Shown here: piece after piece, positions 1-14,600 of the stretch
Numbering within the stretch: position 1 is the first letter of the stretch
Layout of the letters: every line of letters starts with the position of its first letter
Origin: Parelaphostrongylus tenuis
Lineage: Eukaryota; Nematoda; Chromadorea; Rhabditida; Metastrongylidae
Length of the DNA stretch: 64,000 bases
Assembly (NCBI GenBank): GCA_019055375.1
Contig: JAHQIW010001219.1
Coordinates: forward strand, 124,001 to 188,000
Direction of reading: 5' to 3'
The notes under the pieces: model-generated
The model's input: only the letters and a program-made list of their open reading frames with translations
Database searches by the model: none
What the model was told of the DNA's origin: nothing
Made by a program: the position numbers and the translations under genes

Positions 1-180
1 GGACACCATGGGGAACACCGTAGCCGGGATATTCTCTAGATTATAGAAGACGTGCACACCACTATCCTATGCAATTTAAAGAAGAAGACGGAAAATAACG
101 AAGTGAATGCTAGAAGTACTGGGATCTGCACAGTGAAATAAATGTGAGACAGTTCAAATAAAGTGATAGAAAGTGATTTG
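1..180 (+). repeat. interspersed repeat, copy 1 (cut by window edge)
   Basis: About 60-70% similar by eye to 28446-28635, for example AGTGAATGCTAGAAGTACTG against TTGAGTGCTAGGAGTACTG, in the same order over the stretch. A third copy lies inverted at 30005-30125. Confidence 0.55.
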
Positions 181-1215
181 ATTCAGTTTTAATAATTATG
201 ATTACATTCTATCCGCACTGTGTGACACGCGATAGTGATTTCATAATAATTTCGTGCAGGGTTTTCGGAATGACAAGTGATATCTTAGAACTTTCATCAT
301 TTGTTATCCTCTTAAAGGCAAAGTAACTAATGATTTGTTAAAAACAATAGTCTTTATATAATGAGGAAAAAACCTGTTCAAGGAGGGTTTCCAGTAACTC
401 ATTAATGGTAGACTTTGCTATTCTGAGACCAACCTGGTACAATATATTTAGCAAAACGCTATTGATCGGGCATCAAGAGTGCGGCAAAATTGACAACTGG
501 GTGGAAAATGCGTTGAAATCAAGCTATTTCGGTGAGACTTTTTAGTAGTTTTTCGAATACTCTACCCCAGACAGGAATTCAGCTCACCTTCCTCTGAAGT
601 CAATGCATAAGAATGTACAAAAGCACAGTGTATGGCTTTTTTATTTTTTCTTTCTCTTTAGGAGGCTGAGCGCATCTGCTAAATAATGAAGAAATTATGG
701 TGGCGAATCAATGATTTTTTCTTTTTCGTATCGTGAAGCATATCTTTGCAAGTATAGGTCAGGGTGCTTCTTCAGGCGAATCAGTGCTCAAACACTAGTC
801 CTTAGAAGTCGATGCATACTCCTGAAACCGGCACCAGACGTTTCTGTAGACAGTTATAAATGTATTTTCAATCTCAGTTATGTTTTGGATACACTCAAGG
901 AACGAACTTCCTAGAAGACATTTGACGAAGAAACCGTAGGATGGTTATTCAAAGAATGATATACTGCCTATGTCGACTACGGTGATCTGTCATTTTGTAG
1001 CAGTCTTGGCAGTGTTTTCCTTTTCGAGTAATAGTCTGAACATTTCCTGTCCTTTTTTCATATCGTCTGCGTCGACATCGTAATATCCTTTCGTAATCAC
1101 ATTTTCCGACCGTCACCACCCGCCCCGCGTACCTCATTACTAATTCTACGAATCTCTACACCATCTTGTTTGATTAATATGCTTTCCAAGAAACGAAATA
1201 GAAACCAGAAGTAAG
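181..1215 (+). other. 5' flank of exon 1a; no gene recognised
   Basis: AT-rich, stop-dense on both strands. The distal unc-103 promoter and 5' UTR or trans-splice site should lie here if exon 1a is the true start, but I can name no specific element. Confidence 0.4.
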
Positions 1216-1398
1216 ATGCTGACGTTGCTCGCCGGAAGGCGGTCGTCACCGGACAGCAAGCGATTCACAAACGGCACACTAATGGCATGCGGCCAGCGGT
1301 CGTCGCGCGACGACGCGACATCGCTTGCCCCAATGCTGAGCGACTCGAACGGTTTTTTTAATAATACCAGAAGGCTACCATCGAAGGAGATTGTGCAG
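1216..1398 (+). CDS. unc-103: unc-103 exon 1a, distal first coding exon (residues 1-61)
   Basis: Opens with ATG at 1216 and ends at a CAG|GTATTT donor in phase 0. It is GC-richer than its surroundings. The last residues, KEIVQ, join exon 2 ([12 protein letters not shown]) to give [16 protein letters not shown], which resembles the human ERG junction [16 protein letters not shown]; that supports direct splicing across 40.9 kb. The peptide is Ser/Arg rich without a recognised domain. AG dinucleotides just upstream (about 1190-1210) could take a trans-spliced leader, but this is not provable here. Confidence 0.8.
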
Positions 1399-4300
1399 GT
1401 ATTTCTGAAGATTTTGATTTTGTGGAGTTCCCATTCTTCATTGTCACACTCCCTTGTGTTTCGTTTGGTTCAAATTTTTTGTTGTTATTTTTCTCTCAGA
1501 TGTTTTTAAATGCTCATAAAAACATTAAAATTTCCTTGCACACTCAGAGACTTAACAGAACTTCTTTACCAGATACGGTATCTAAGGAAAGTGAATGAAA
1601 ACGTGATGCGATCATAATTTATTTTATATGTCAAAGTGAGGATAATGCAACAGCTAAATTTCTTCCATGGAACTTTTTTCTGACCTAGTTTACAGTAGAT
1701 TTTATCTTGTCGTCCAGTTTTTGCTCTTAATAGGTGTACAATATGACCCGCCGTTGTCTACGGTTTGAATATTCAATCAGTATAAGAATTTTTATACCAA
1801 AGTTTATTTGAATGTAATTTCCATCATTAACAATATCACTTGCCTAGTTTGTGAATGCTATCGAACGTTAGTTTTTAACTTGGATTTGCTAATTTTCAAT
1901 GGTAATCTGGTGGTGTAATGTCGGAAGAGTAAGGTGGGTAAAGTGAAATTTTTTAAACCTTCCACCTCAGCTCTTTTATGACGTTTTCGATCAGTTTTGC
2001 AGCGTGAGGTCGGGCGTCATCATGCAGCAAAATCACGTTGTCGTGCCTAACGACCCATTTCCGTCGTTTTATATGCAATTCATAGTTTAATTTGATTAAA
2101 TACTGTTGACAAAGTGCTGCGTTAACTGCGCGTTTCACTAGAAATCATGAACTCGTAGTAGAGGAGGATTTTATGATCTCACAAAATGCCCACCGAATCT
2201 TCATTCCGTGAATACTCCGTTTTGTAGCCAATTATGCGTTGTCCAGGATCTGTCCATGATCGTTTGCGCTTTGGATTGTCAAAACAAATCCACTTTTCGT
2301 CTCTGGTCACTATGCAATGCAAAAAAGCTTCCTTTTTATCGGCAAGGGTTTTCTTCAAATTAAACATGAAAAGTAAAGCTTCCCGGAAACGGCGTTTTCG
2401 GGTACACAAGTCGTTATCTTTAAAATATCATAAAGACCATTTTATATCTATATCTGTAATAAAATATCTTGTATATAAAAACGCATAGAAAAATATAGTT
2501 TTTTAGCGCACTCTAAGGTAAGAAAAGAATTTGCATATCTTTATTTTTACAACAATTACGGATCATGCAGTACCTTTGAAACTGTCAAAAGTTTTCTTAT
2601 CTTTTGGAGTGCGTGATTGTAATTTATTGATTTTCTTCGATTGAGGTAGCTTATTATTTCTCTTATTTCATATCTCATTTACCCATATGTATATTATGTA
2701 TATTTCGTGCAGGCTAAACAGTTTTAGGAAGCTGCATTATTCGCAATCTGCGCTCGGTCTCTGTCGTATTCTCATACTGTAAAGCTTAACACATTGGCGA
2801 CCGACCGTGTGGACACATGATGTTCTTAGCAACAGTGGTTATAGCTTATTCAACCATTTTTGAAACCTCCTATTCGTTTTCCTGACACTCTTCTTACTTT
2901 CCGAATCAAAGAGTAGAGCGACAACTCAAAATAATAGTTCGCTGTGCTAGAACTGCTTATTAGATACTAAATCATTTCTGATTTCAATGGCAACCCAACC
3001 ATAATTCGGTCGCCAATGCGTTTTGTGAGCTTCATCAAATGACACAGTACATCTGTTTTTCGATGTCATCTGGTTTTGAGCCGCTCATCTATATTTCTGA
3101 TAAAAAATTATTGCGATTTTGGATTTTTGAATTCCAAATACATGATTTTTTGTGCTGACCTCATGATAACGCGTATATTTCGCTTCAACCGTGCGCTCCT
3201 GCAGCTAAGGGTTTTGGAGTCGAACATCATACACTGCGCGCTGAATAAAACTATCGTTTGAAGATGCAGTATTTTACAATGGGGTTGCTCAATTGCAGGT
3301 AGAATGCATATAGCAATACCTTTCTATTAGAGTGTTTTTGAGACCTTGCTTGAACTGCGTATAATCTGATAGCATACAGGCCTTTCAGAGGTTTTCAGGT
3401 GCCACACCAGACCTGTGAAAGACTAAAAAATATGCTGTCAGATAATTTTGAATTTTGAGAGAGATCTCAAACAACAGGGGAATGGAAAGATAGAGCGAGT
3501 TTTACTCAATAGATGTTATTGCAGATTTTTTCAAAAATAGACCAGTGTATAAAGTAACGATACGAAATTGAGGATTTGCAAACTATGCCATTACGCCTTG
3601 TTAGGCAGAAAATTTTTCAAGTTCCTTGAGATTCGAGAATAATGTGATGTTACTAAAAGCTCCAACTTATTTTAAGTCCTAGTAATTTTTCGTAAACGAG
3701 TTGTTTAACACTGTACTGATTTGAAACTAGACGTTTTATGCGAATACAACGAATATTGTGCGTATGAGCCTTGTCCGACTATATTTTTCGACCATGTGAT
3801 GGAGGAAGCCTCATTGATTATTGTTGAATTGTTGAAAATTAGAATTGGTAAAGGATGCTTCTATGTAGAGATCAGTATAAATCATTATACTATGTTTATT
3901 CTTAATAACTCCGGCAATTATTAGATAGTAGCATAAATTCAAAACGCTCTATTATCTATCAAAATTGCTTTTTTATTTCATTGAATTTGAACGTAGTGTG
4001 TTAAAGATTGAAAGCACAATTCTAAAAATAAGAAATGAGCAAGCATTGGTTATAGCGTTTTTCTTAATGTTATAAAAATCCGAATTCCATGAAAACGTAT
4101 CCCACTTTCTCTTAATATACCGTTTACTTGATTTGGTATTAGTACCATATAGTATAGTACTGGTATGATATATTATGGTAATCCTAAAGGAAGCATTCAC
4201 AAAGTTCAGGATTTGCTTTGTTAAGAAGTTCTGCTCAGTTTCTTTACTGTGTTTAGCAACTAAATATAACATATATGTATTTTTTCAATTCATAACAAAC

Positions 4301-7300
4301 AGATTTCATCAAGCTGTTCCTAGCTCTCGCATCAATAGCAAGAATTGAATTAAGTTGAGGTTGACCATCAAAATAATACGTGGTAGTTTTTGTGTTCAGC
4401 AATAGAGCGGATCCTATTGGGCAGCTTTGGCTTTCGGCTTCGGTAAAGACGAAAGGAGAGCGCCTTAACGACTGTGGCTAACTGGAGTTCGATCGAGGGT
4501 TAATGAAATTCGAAATTATTTGGAAGCCTGCTAGAGTAACACTAGTCGGTTTTTTTTTTCGAGGGAACGTAAATATTTTTTATTTTTTGTTCAGCTTCAA
4601 TCTGTTCCAGTTAATTTTCTTCGAATTTGTTATAATACAATAAAGCTAGTAGAATTTGTAGTGGAGTTGAAGACGATTAATTTTCGGTTAACCCATCAAT
4701 TTTTAACACGGGTGTAATGCGTTCTCCTCGAAAATTTTCTTTTTTATTGTTTTTGTTCCTTTTCCTACAGTTTTCCAATCTGAAGTGGTGCAATCAAGCG
4801 AGTATTTAACTAATTTCTCGTTCTCTCTTTTTGTCTTCATTTATGGCTTCAAAATTCGTGAAATTTTTACGATTATTGTTTTATCTCTAGAGAAGTCATT
4901 TATAGTGAGAGTAGAGGTCTTTGCTTAGCTTAAAAGTTTTTACAGTACACTGTATCCAACGTTCTTCCTGCGGAATTTGAAGAAGCTGTCATTGTTTGGT
5001 CATAATGAGGTAACTTGACGAAAACAGTCAGTATTGCTTTTGTCTCATTTAGTACCTTCCACCATTGCGGTGCACCCTTGATTACTGTTGCGAGTTTTAC
5101 AGTTGGGATATCTAACAAAAGACTTTGTTTATGGTATAGTCTCTTGTAATAATAACTGTTTATTAAGCAACTTCTTACACACTAGAAGATTTTATACATT
5201 ATTTCTCGGTATTTTATATTTATCTGAAGGAATGTTTAGCTCTTTTTTACAAACCTGCGCAATGAATTTCGCAAAGGCAAGCTTTTTCTTATTTCGTTTC
5301 GCTTACTCATTTAACCGGTCAATCAATAAAATCTTTTCATTATGCCTAATAATTTTTTTGAGCCATGCATGTGGTCTGTGATAGGCACTTCTACAGTGCA
5401 ATACACGTGTTTCGGACTTGCCAGCCTCATCAATTGCAGAGTGCCTTTCGTTTTAGCTAATCCCTCTTGAGGGAACCAACTCGTTTACACAGAACAGACG
5501 CATACGTAATATTTACTCGTGCCATCAAGTGAAAAAAAAAATCACTAAACGGGAAATGGGCAATGTTGTACACTCGATTGCTCTTGGCTGGTATCTATGA
5601 AATATCATATCGTTCGTTTTGAGTGCTTTCTTTAGACCACACTCGAATTTCAACATTTTCTAATATATTCAATAATAATTTCAGTGGTCATAACTGGCCA
5701 CATGCATGGCTAAAAATAATTATCAGGCATTTGAAATTTTAGCGTGGTCTGAAATCAAATCCTTTCTCTTATTTACTTTTGTTCGAAATTTTTTCCTTGA
5801 AAAGCTTCTCATCTAAGTTTTGTTGAAAATGACCTGAATTTTTATGGTATTTTTTGGGCAGACAGTTTTTGAGCCTTAAAAGTGTTCTACTGGTAAGTTC
5901 TGATAGTTCAAATGTTTTTTCCTTGCTTGGCGTTCTATTAGTTCTCCTCCTCACCCAATAAATATTTCTTATACCAGGACGTTGCAAGGAATTTATTTTT
6001 GACAATAATTCGGTTTTGAATTCTTTTCCTCAGCAATCTGCGTCATTTAGAGCATTACAAAGGATTTCAAATCTAGGGAGGGACGTTCGAAAAATGGTGA
6101 CTGATTATAATTTAATCAAGCCTTCCCTTCTCGTCGTAAAAAATATGGACGTGCTTAACTTTATATTTTTGAACTTTTTTTCATTTGTTAGCCACCTTGG
6201 ATTGGTCATCGTGTCACTAAAAACGAACAACAATTTCTGGTAATGCAAAAAGTGAAAGCACAACAGGAAAAGAGTTAAAGAAGTAAAAGTATGAAGAGAA
6301 ACTTGTGAAATATGGAACAAGGACAAGGTTAATAGACACTCATCTTGAGAATTGAGTAAAAAGAATTTAGCCTATAGCAAAATTTAGAATTCTGGAGTAA
6401 TCATTCCAAGTTAACTCCATTTTATCACTGTTGTTTTATGAAATAATAGGAAAAACTGATGAATGCAAAACGAATCATTGCAGCTAGATATGAAAAGTTG
6501 ATGATAAAGGCTGAAAAACATTTTCTTCTTCAACTCTTCTCCAAAAAAAATGAATAACGTTCCCCATACAATTCTGTTTTCGTACTTCTTTTTCTTCCCA
6601 AGAAAAGGGATGAGAATATTTCAGCGATATTCTTCAGAGATGCATTTTTAGTTACAGGAAACATGCTCGACTCGAAACCTGATCCGGGGAATTCCGTCAT
6701 GTTGTGACTTTGTTTGCTCTGCATTTGTGGAAAATCTAACGATTTCTCTCTCTCGATGCTAGTGTGATTAATTGAGTTCGGATCTCATAATTTCGGTCTT
6801 TTCGTCACATTGTTGCCATGGGAATTCCACTTATGTCGGCTGTGAAGCGGAACAACTTTTGGTGTTTTCGTCCCTTCTTTTTTTTGTGGAGTTTTCCCAT
6901 TAATTATTTTAAGCTTCAATTTATCCGATTTTTCAGTTAATCTAACTTCTATATAACAACTTTTGGTGTTTTCGTCCCTTCTTTTTTTTGTGGAGTTTTC
7001 CCATTATCTATTTTAAGCTTCAATTATCTGATTTTCAGTTAATCTAACTTCTATATATTTGCTACTATGATAAACAAATATTTGTTTATTCCAAAATCAT
7101 AGGTCTTTTGTTCCAGGAGATCATTAAATTTATTTTATGATTTTTTAAAAATTGACTTGAAGGATAAATGATGCAACTCTGCTCAACTACTTTTTATCTT
7201 GATTTTTTTTTTGACTTCTATGAATACACTGGTTCAATCTGCAATATTAAAAACTACTTGGTATTTGATGTCAGTGTTTTTTTGTAAATTAGGTGCCTGT

Positions 7301-10300
7301 AATAGTTAAGAATTACATTAGTCACTTTGGCGAGTTGAAAATAATAGTTTGAGGAAAAAGATTCTTAACATCCGCTGAAAATTTCAAGCTTATGCATAAA
7401 GTTAGTTGGAAATAACTATGATTAGTCTTCAAATAAAGACCATCATCTCTAAAATTTTGTGCAAACGATCTGCAAGCTTCCGGACTCATTCGAAAAACCA
7501 TTACTTGGGCTTAGAATCAAGAGCTCCTGATGTGCCTCTTCAACTTAATCAGATGTCTCAAATCGGCGCCCACGTAAGAAATGCACAAATGAGCAGAAAA
7601 GACTATAATCGGATGGCGCAACATCTGCACTGTAGGCTGGATGCGACAAGACCTCGACTCCCTCCGATTCATCAAACTTTTCCTTAGTCTTCTTTTGGTT
7701 TGAGGTTTGGCATTGTCTTTCTGAAACAGCACGCGCTTTCGTCAAATCAATATCGTTTGAATCATTTTGCAACAGTCACATGGCTCACATTCCCTTCACC
7801 TTCGGCTCCCACGAATCTCCTTCGCAACACCTCTTGTCGAAAGTTGTCGCTTCCAGCAATAACTTATCAAAAGTCGAGGCTCAATTTTGTCCATCGTCAT
7901 CACTTGGCATCCGAAAGTAAGTCAAAATTTGATGCACTATAACTGACGCTGCCGTGGGAGTTTTTTTATGGCATTATTTCTGAGATATTCTCATGGACTT
8001 GCAACAACCGATACTGTGTGAAATAAACATAAAAATCGAATTTCTCGCAGGTGTTAAGAAACTTTTTCTTCAGCCTAGTATCAAAGCGGATGGAACACTC
8101 TCAAACGTAATCGAAATGATATCCAACTCAGACAGGACCAATTAACAAATTCTAGCAAGTTTCTTCTCTAAATTTTCTTCTTTTTATCTTGCTTAAAGTT
8201 TTGTCGAAACTCGGAAAGCAGCCGAATGAAATCTGCATGTTTCCCGACTTCTATGAATATCAGTAAATAATAATTCAAGTTACTTCTCGGAAAATGTCAA
8301 TTCCATCCAGAGCATGTTCATTGTGGATGGAATAAAAAATGGATGATGGGAGCGTCGCCGTCATCGTCAAGTCATTTCTTTTGAGCTTCAGTCATAATTC
8401 TTCCTTTTTTTCGATCTCTTCGTTTCGACATGTGTAGCCCAGAAAAGTCTGCTTTCACCGTATTCTTGCCTGATTTTTCTATAATTCTTTCAAATTTCTC
8501 ATAATTCGTCGTGGTCTCTTTAGGCAACGGATTGAATTCACAGAATTTTCCGAATTTATTCTTTGTCTTTCTTATGATTACAGTTGATCTGTAACGCATT
8601 CACACGCGCATGACTTTGAAAAATAAATGAATAGCATTCTTGTAAAGTTTCCTTTTGATTCTTTCAAGGTTTTTTTTCCTTACAAAAAAGGACCGTTGTT
8701 TCAAAAGATCACATAAAAAATGAAGTTGATTTCTTTAAATGTGAATGTTACATGTGTAAAACACTGAGAAAGGATTGTTTTCAGTCGATTACGGTAGTTG
8801 TTACTATAACGTACATATATTTTCGCCCAAGCATGTGCAATGGTGATGGCAAAATAAGCAACAACCTCAAATCTTAGGCAAGCAAAGCATATCAGAGAGC
8901 TTACGAATTTCTTAAAATGAATTGCTAATGGGTGACGAGTGACTGTAGAACGCATCGTCGAGGCCCAATACTGCTTGAAGCTGCCGTCGAAATCGTTTAC
9001 ATCGCCTTCCACGTGGCCCTTTTGTCATTGAGATAGTTGTTCACTTGAATTTCCCTATAACGTGGGAATTGCGTGCTCTTTGTGTCGCAGACGAGTAGTG
9101 ATTGGCTAATGTGTGTTGACCGAAGTAATGAGCGTAGTGGCATAGAAAAAAAAATGACTTTCATTTAAATGCTTATTTATCTATAAGGAAAAAATGTCTC
9201 AACTATGGCTTATAGTAGGGTTTTTGAGTTTTATTCTAAACGAGCCATCTTCGCATCTAATGTGCACATCCCATTTCTTGCTTTCGATTCGTATCCTGGC
9301 ACCTATCATCATCGATAGTCTTCCAGCTTAGCGTGTGAGTTTGGATGCTTTTTGAGAATCGTTTTTTTTTATGAACATCACTGGATGCTTGTCTAATCGA
9401 TTGTTCCTGGAGTTCTGAGATATGTGGACCAGAGCGTTTCCACCTAGATAGCATGAACTAAAGTGTCATCAAAGAAGTTAACTGCCAATCTCGCAATTTG
9501 AGAGACCGGATAATTAGTGAGCCCGTTCCGAGGTTTAGCCAGACTGTGCTCGTGTTAGACATCATCAGTATCTCTACGTTACTCCCGTGCAGTTTTTGCA
9601 TAATCCTAAATTAGTTGTGTGGCTATTCTTTCGCTTATTAAGCACGTTTTGTGGAACTTTCGCTCTCATCGTATCTTTAATTAAATCCGAATGCATCTAA
9701 CATAACTCTCTTCTCAATTAGGTGTTCCTAAGCAAATACTCTTGTGGGTTTATCAGTTCTTTATCATTGAACACCTTCTTGATTTGGATAGCTCTGTACT
9801 CACGAAAAATTAGACATATGACTGGAATGCTAATGATTGGAGATAAATTGTATCACTGTAGTCTTACTGAGGCAATCCTTCTATGGTCGTCACCACAAGA
9901 ATCGCCGCTTGATGTGAGTAAGAATTAGATTTCCTGCGTAGTTGCTAGATTTTTTTTGTGGACGATATCTAAAATGCTCAATTTCACTCATATTCTAGCT
10001 TTCGGAATGTTGAATTAGATCGGTGATTGGGATATGATGATATATGTGAGCGATACTATGTAATTTCAGCACTTAGAACTTTAGGGGCTAATTCTTAAGC
10101 GAAGGAAAAAACTTATCATAGTCAGAAATCTACACTTTACAACGTATGTCAAACAAAATTTTGTATTAATGATATTCTGCAAAGTTGAGTAACAGTCCTC
10201 TACCACCAAACTTAGCAGTATTTGTCATAAATAGAGAATTTGACTACGATTCCCACGACTTTTACCACAAAAGAATTCAATATTGCAATCTCATAAATTT

Positions 10301-11631
10301 TTAAATAATTACTTTGATTGATAATTTGGTAATAAATAATAATGATTTAAATAATTAATCAATATTAATTAGTTACTTTAAATAATGTTATAATAGTTAC
10401 TCTAAATTAAGATCATAACACTGCGAAAAAATGCAGTTAAATACTAGGAATTTTGAATATTAGTTATTACAATGGCTTTCAGCTTAAATGCATTTATGAA
10501 GCGAAATCGCATAGCCGACCAAACCTGTTGAAGGTTTGTGGCTGACAGCTAACATAGAGATGTTGAAGAATGAGTGATGGCGCAAATCTGCCTCAGTGGT
10601 GTAGTGGTAGAGCACGCGTCCACGGATAGGATGAAACACGTGTTCGATTCCCGCCTAAGGCCGCTCTTTGCTCACCACTCAATTCTCTTAGGGATTATGA
10701 ATGATCATAACACTGCGATAAAATGCAGGAGGAATACTAGGAATTTCGAATATTAATGATTTTGCTATTGAGAAACAGTTTTTCGATCAAGCCCGCATTA
10801 TGACGTCTCAGTAGCAGTTGATCACCGCGGTGGACTGCTATTCGTGCGACTTGCTACCAATGACAGATGCTTATTGCGTGCCCATGGGAAAGGTTTTGTT
10901 ACTTATCGTTCTAAACAGAGTAAGGTACGTCAATTCAATATTGTCTAATCGGAGATGAATACTAACAAATTCAACCACAAATCGTTGAGAGTGACGGCCG
11001 TATGGCCGTAAAGCGAATGAAGAACACAGAGGCGCGATAATAAGAATGACGACAGCGAAATATCTTACACTTGTGTGCATATCCGTCGGAGACACAGACA
11101 CCAATGAGCAGCAGCGGATCTGAGCTCGACAAGGTACCGCCTGCATTTATTGCGCGACATCATCTCGTCGGTTGGTCGTTGGTGCGTGCCACCCATCTGA
11201 AACCATCAACACCGGCGCCGAGCTATTGATGTGTCGTCGATGAAGTGTAGCTGAACTGCTGGTGATCCGTCACGATCACCACCTTGTGACGATGTCGTTG
11301 TTGTCGCACAGTCAGGCCCCACATCGATCCCAACTTCAACGACTGGTTACAGTGCTCGAGGGCAGTTCCATCGCTGATGTCGGTGACGATCATGATGTGC
11401 ACCAACAGGTATTGTTGTCAAGTACCCCCATGTGTCGCTAAGTGTCGCCGCGTTACCTTCTTTTCTATTTTTGTGCGAGTGTGCGTGTATTAAAAAAACA
11501 TTATATTACAAGTCAATGGCAATTCAAGGGTTTTTCCTAAGGTACATGATAAACTTCGTGTCCTCTGTGATTTAGTGTTAGATCTTAAGTGAATGGTGGA
11601 AGCCTGTGAATGCGTTTATGTACATGCGTCC

Positions 11632-11671
<40 letters not shown>

Positions 11672-14600
11672 GTGTATATGTATGCATATTTCGTTAGTAC
11701 GTGTATGCCTCTGTATGTGTATGTCTGTAGGTGTGTGTAAGTATGTGTGTAGGCACGTGTGCGTGTATGCTCTGTAATTTTTAATGTAGATTTTCACATT
11801 CGTTAATGAATGTGGCACACGAAGCTCTCATACGCACTTCTAGAATTTCTCATGCAAACCGTTCTACTTTGCCGTGATATTTTTTTGCTTAATCAATTTT
11901 TCTGCTATATTAAGGTGTATGCCTTTCTTTTTTGTCTGAGGTTTTTTTTTGTAGCGTTCTCCTGTTTTTTTTTTTTGCTTCTTTTCATCTAATATTGGCT
12001 ACCAGAAAGGAAAGGAGCGCTTTCCAAATCAATTTTTCAGAAAATGATGCCATATAATGCGGCATTTTCAGGCTGTATTAAATTAATTCGTTGGGCGATG
12101 TTGGGAATTCGGTAAGAAATCAATAGAACAATGTTTTCTCTGAGTAGAAATGATTGTCAAAAAATAATTTAAAGCGTCCGTTTACGTGTCACATAACCGA
12201 TATTATGGTTGTGCAGCTGTCGTGCTCATAGTGTCAGGTTTCGTCACGATCACTAAACGGATTGTTACGACTTTCTCTTTTATTGTGCACGCAATCGGCA
12301 ACAAGCTAACGCTTCATTGTATTCTACAATCAAATCATCAACTCTGTATAGAAATGCAGCGAACAATCACAATGCAACAAATGATTATTGATCGGCATCC
12401 ACACTATTGTTTCCCAATCAAAACTATAGTTAGCTTTTTTTTTTCGTTTCAGTTATATGTTGAAACTGTTACAGTTTGATTAAGCTATAATGAGGTCTTA
12501 GTAGAACCAATCTATTATAATAAGGATCTATCGATTCAACGCGATGTTCCGATATGCTTCAATTTCCTCTTTCTTTTTTTCTTAGTAGGCATCTTATACG
12601 AATAGCCGTCATCACCGTCGCGAAAACCCATTGTGTATAATGAGTTCTAATCCCTCGTTGTCATGTTGATGTTGAAAAATTTCTTGGATCAGAATTGGGA
12701 AGTGGGCAGGCCGTAGTCATAACGCCCTACATAATTCGTATCGTCGCATATAGATACATGGTCTATGATTAGGGAAGAAGAATAGCGATTGACAGACATT
12801 GTCGTTAAGATTTTGCTATGATGTATTAATTTTGGGAAATGGACGTTTGGTTTTCTTTCAGTGACTCCCTAATACTTTCACATTTCAGATGAAGAACATT
12901 CTGGTCGCAAGACTAGTCTCGTTTTGAAAACCATTACTGTGATCCGTAGCAGAAAATGCGGCTTCTGTTAAGCTAAATTCAACAGCAGTTTTCGCTTTGA
13001 GTTCTCTAGTTTTAAAGGATAATACTTAATGAGGCCCCATATTAATAACACTCGTAATAACAGCTACAATAATATTTCAACTCTCTACTTCACCATCATT
13101 AGTTGATCCGTCGATTAGTCAAGTAATTCTTAGAGTTATCGTTCTTGAGATTTGTGACGACGACCAACGTTTCAGCGTCACTATAAAGTCGGATTAGTTT
13201 ACTTCGTGGAATGGAGCCGAAGTTCATATATGAATTGTAACCGTTTCAATCTTAGCCTGGAGATTCAAAGCACAGCGACAAAGATTAGTCGAAACATTGG
13301 TCTTACCGGAAAAGACAGCTTATCCTTGCTGCTTTATTCTGGGCTAGAAAAGCTTACGTTAAGATATGGTCATGATCCGAGTGGCGATTAAGTCACCTGT
13401 ACGACCTGCCTGGCTCAACTAGCGAACTTTCTACTGTAGTCCAATTTTCACTGTTACTTTGTTTATCACGTCTACAAAATTCGTCATCCTCCTGATAACC
13501 CATTACAATTTATGAACGAGATGAATTGCTGACACATTTGCGAAGATGCATATTGTAGCTGCTAATAATTTTACTTCTTTATGAATCCGTAGGCTTGACA
13601 TAAGTTTGGTGCAGAAGTGAGTTCGGTTTTAGGTCGTGGATTTATTAATTCTTATTAGACTTATACACATCTTTATCAATCAAAATAGGATCCCCTACAG
13701 TCAATACATATCTGCTAAGAAGAAATAAGCTTGTTTCTTGTATAAAGATCGGTGCCTCGGGATTCCATAAGATCTTGGAAAGCGTTTTGCATCGTGCTGG
13801 TTGTGGAAGCGCTTTTGGTGTAAGAAATAGTCAAGATGCTTGAAGAAGTAGTAGTCGGTGGGCGCGAGGTCCGACGAATATGAATGATAAGACAATGCTG
13901 ATCATCTGTATTAAACCGCAAATACTTTTGCCTCAACCTTTCACGACCTCCCAATTTGTTACAAATGGCGAATGCCTGTAAAATGGTCGACGTTGCCTAT
14001 GGCGAGCCACAACGCGACTCATCTTCGAGGCTCTCGTCTCTTTTGCAGGACTTTTCGGACTACCCCTGCACTGTACGCTCGTAGGCAGTTGCTGGTTCAA
14101 ATGCATTTTTGATGTTTAGAGTTGTCTCTGCTGCTTTGTGACCCAGTTTGAACTCGAATAAGAAAATCACTCGAACTTGCTCTCTGTGCAACTTTTTTCC
14201 ATAGCTTGAAATAATAGAATAACGACAAGTAATTCGTCATTAGCAACAAAACATAAGTCCAAAAGTGCGCATTAAAATGACGTGTAACATAGCCAAATAT
14301 ATCTATTCAGGAATACATTCCAATGTTAGGCGGCAAATTCTAACAAAACGTGAAGCGCAATTACGTTTTCACAAGCTCAATACTTATAAAAGCCGCATTG
14401 GCCTATCATATTAGTTATATATATTATATGATGATTGAAAGATCAACTTTAATTGAACGATATGAGTAGTCGTGATTGTCTTACGAATAACCCTTCCATG
14501 GACTTGCGCGATATTAGTATATCTTCTTCAAAAACGATGTTTAACGTTTCAGCGGTTTCGCCCTCCATGAAGCCATTTGATATGGGTGAAAAAATATAAC

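Noticed and set aside
8372..8599. Possible retroelement endonuclease remnant on the minus strand
   Set aside because: Only a weak [11 protein letters not shown] resemblance to a GDFNA motif; no flanking RT or repeat evidence.
10590..10661. Candidate functional tRNA gene
   Set aside because: Acceptor stem and box B are visible but the anticodon arm is poor, a mismatch breaks the acceptor, and the same core recurs with long shared flanks, which marks a SINE.
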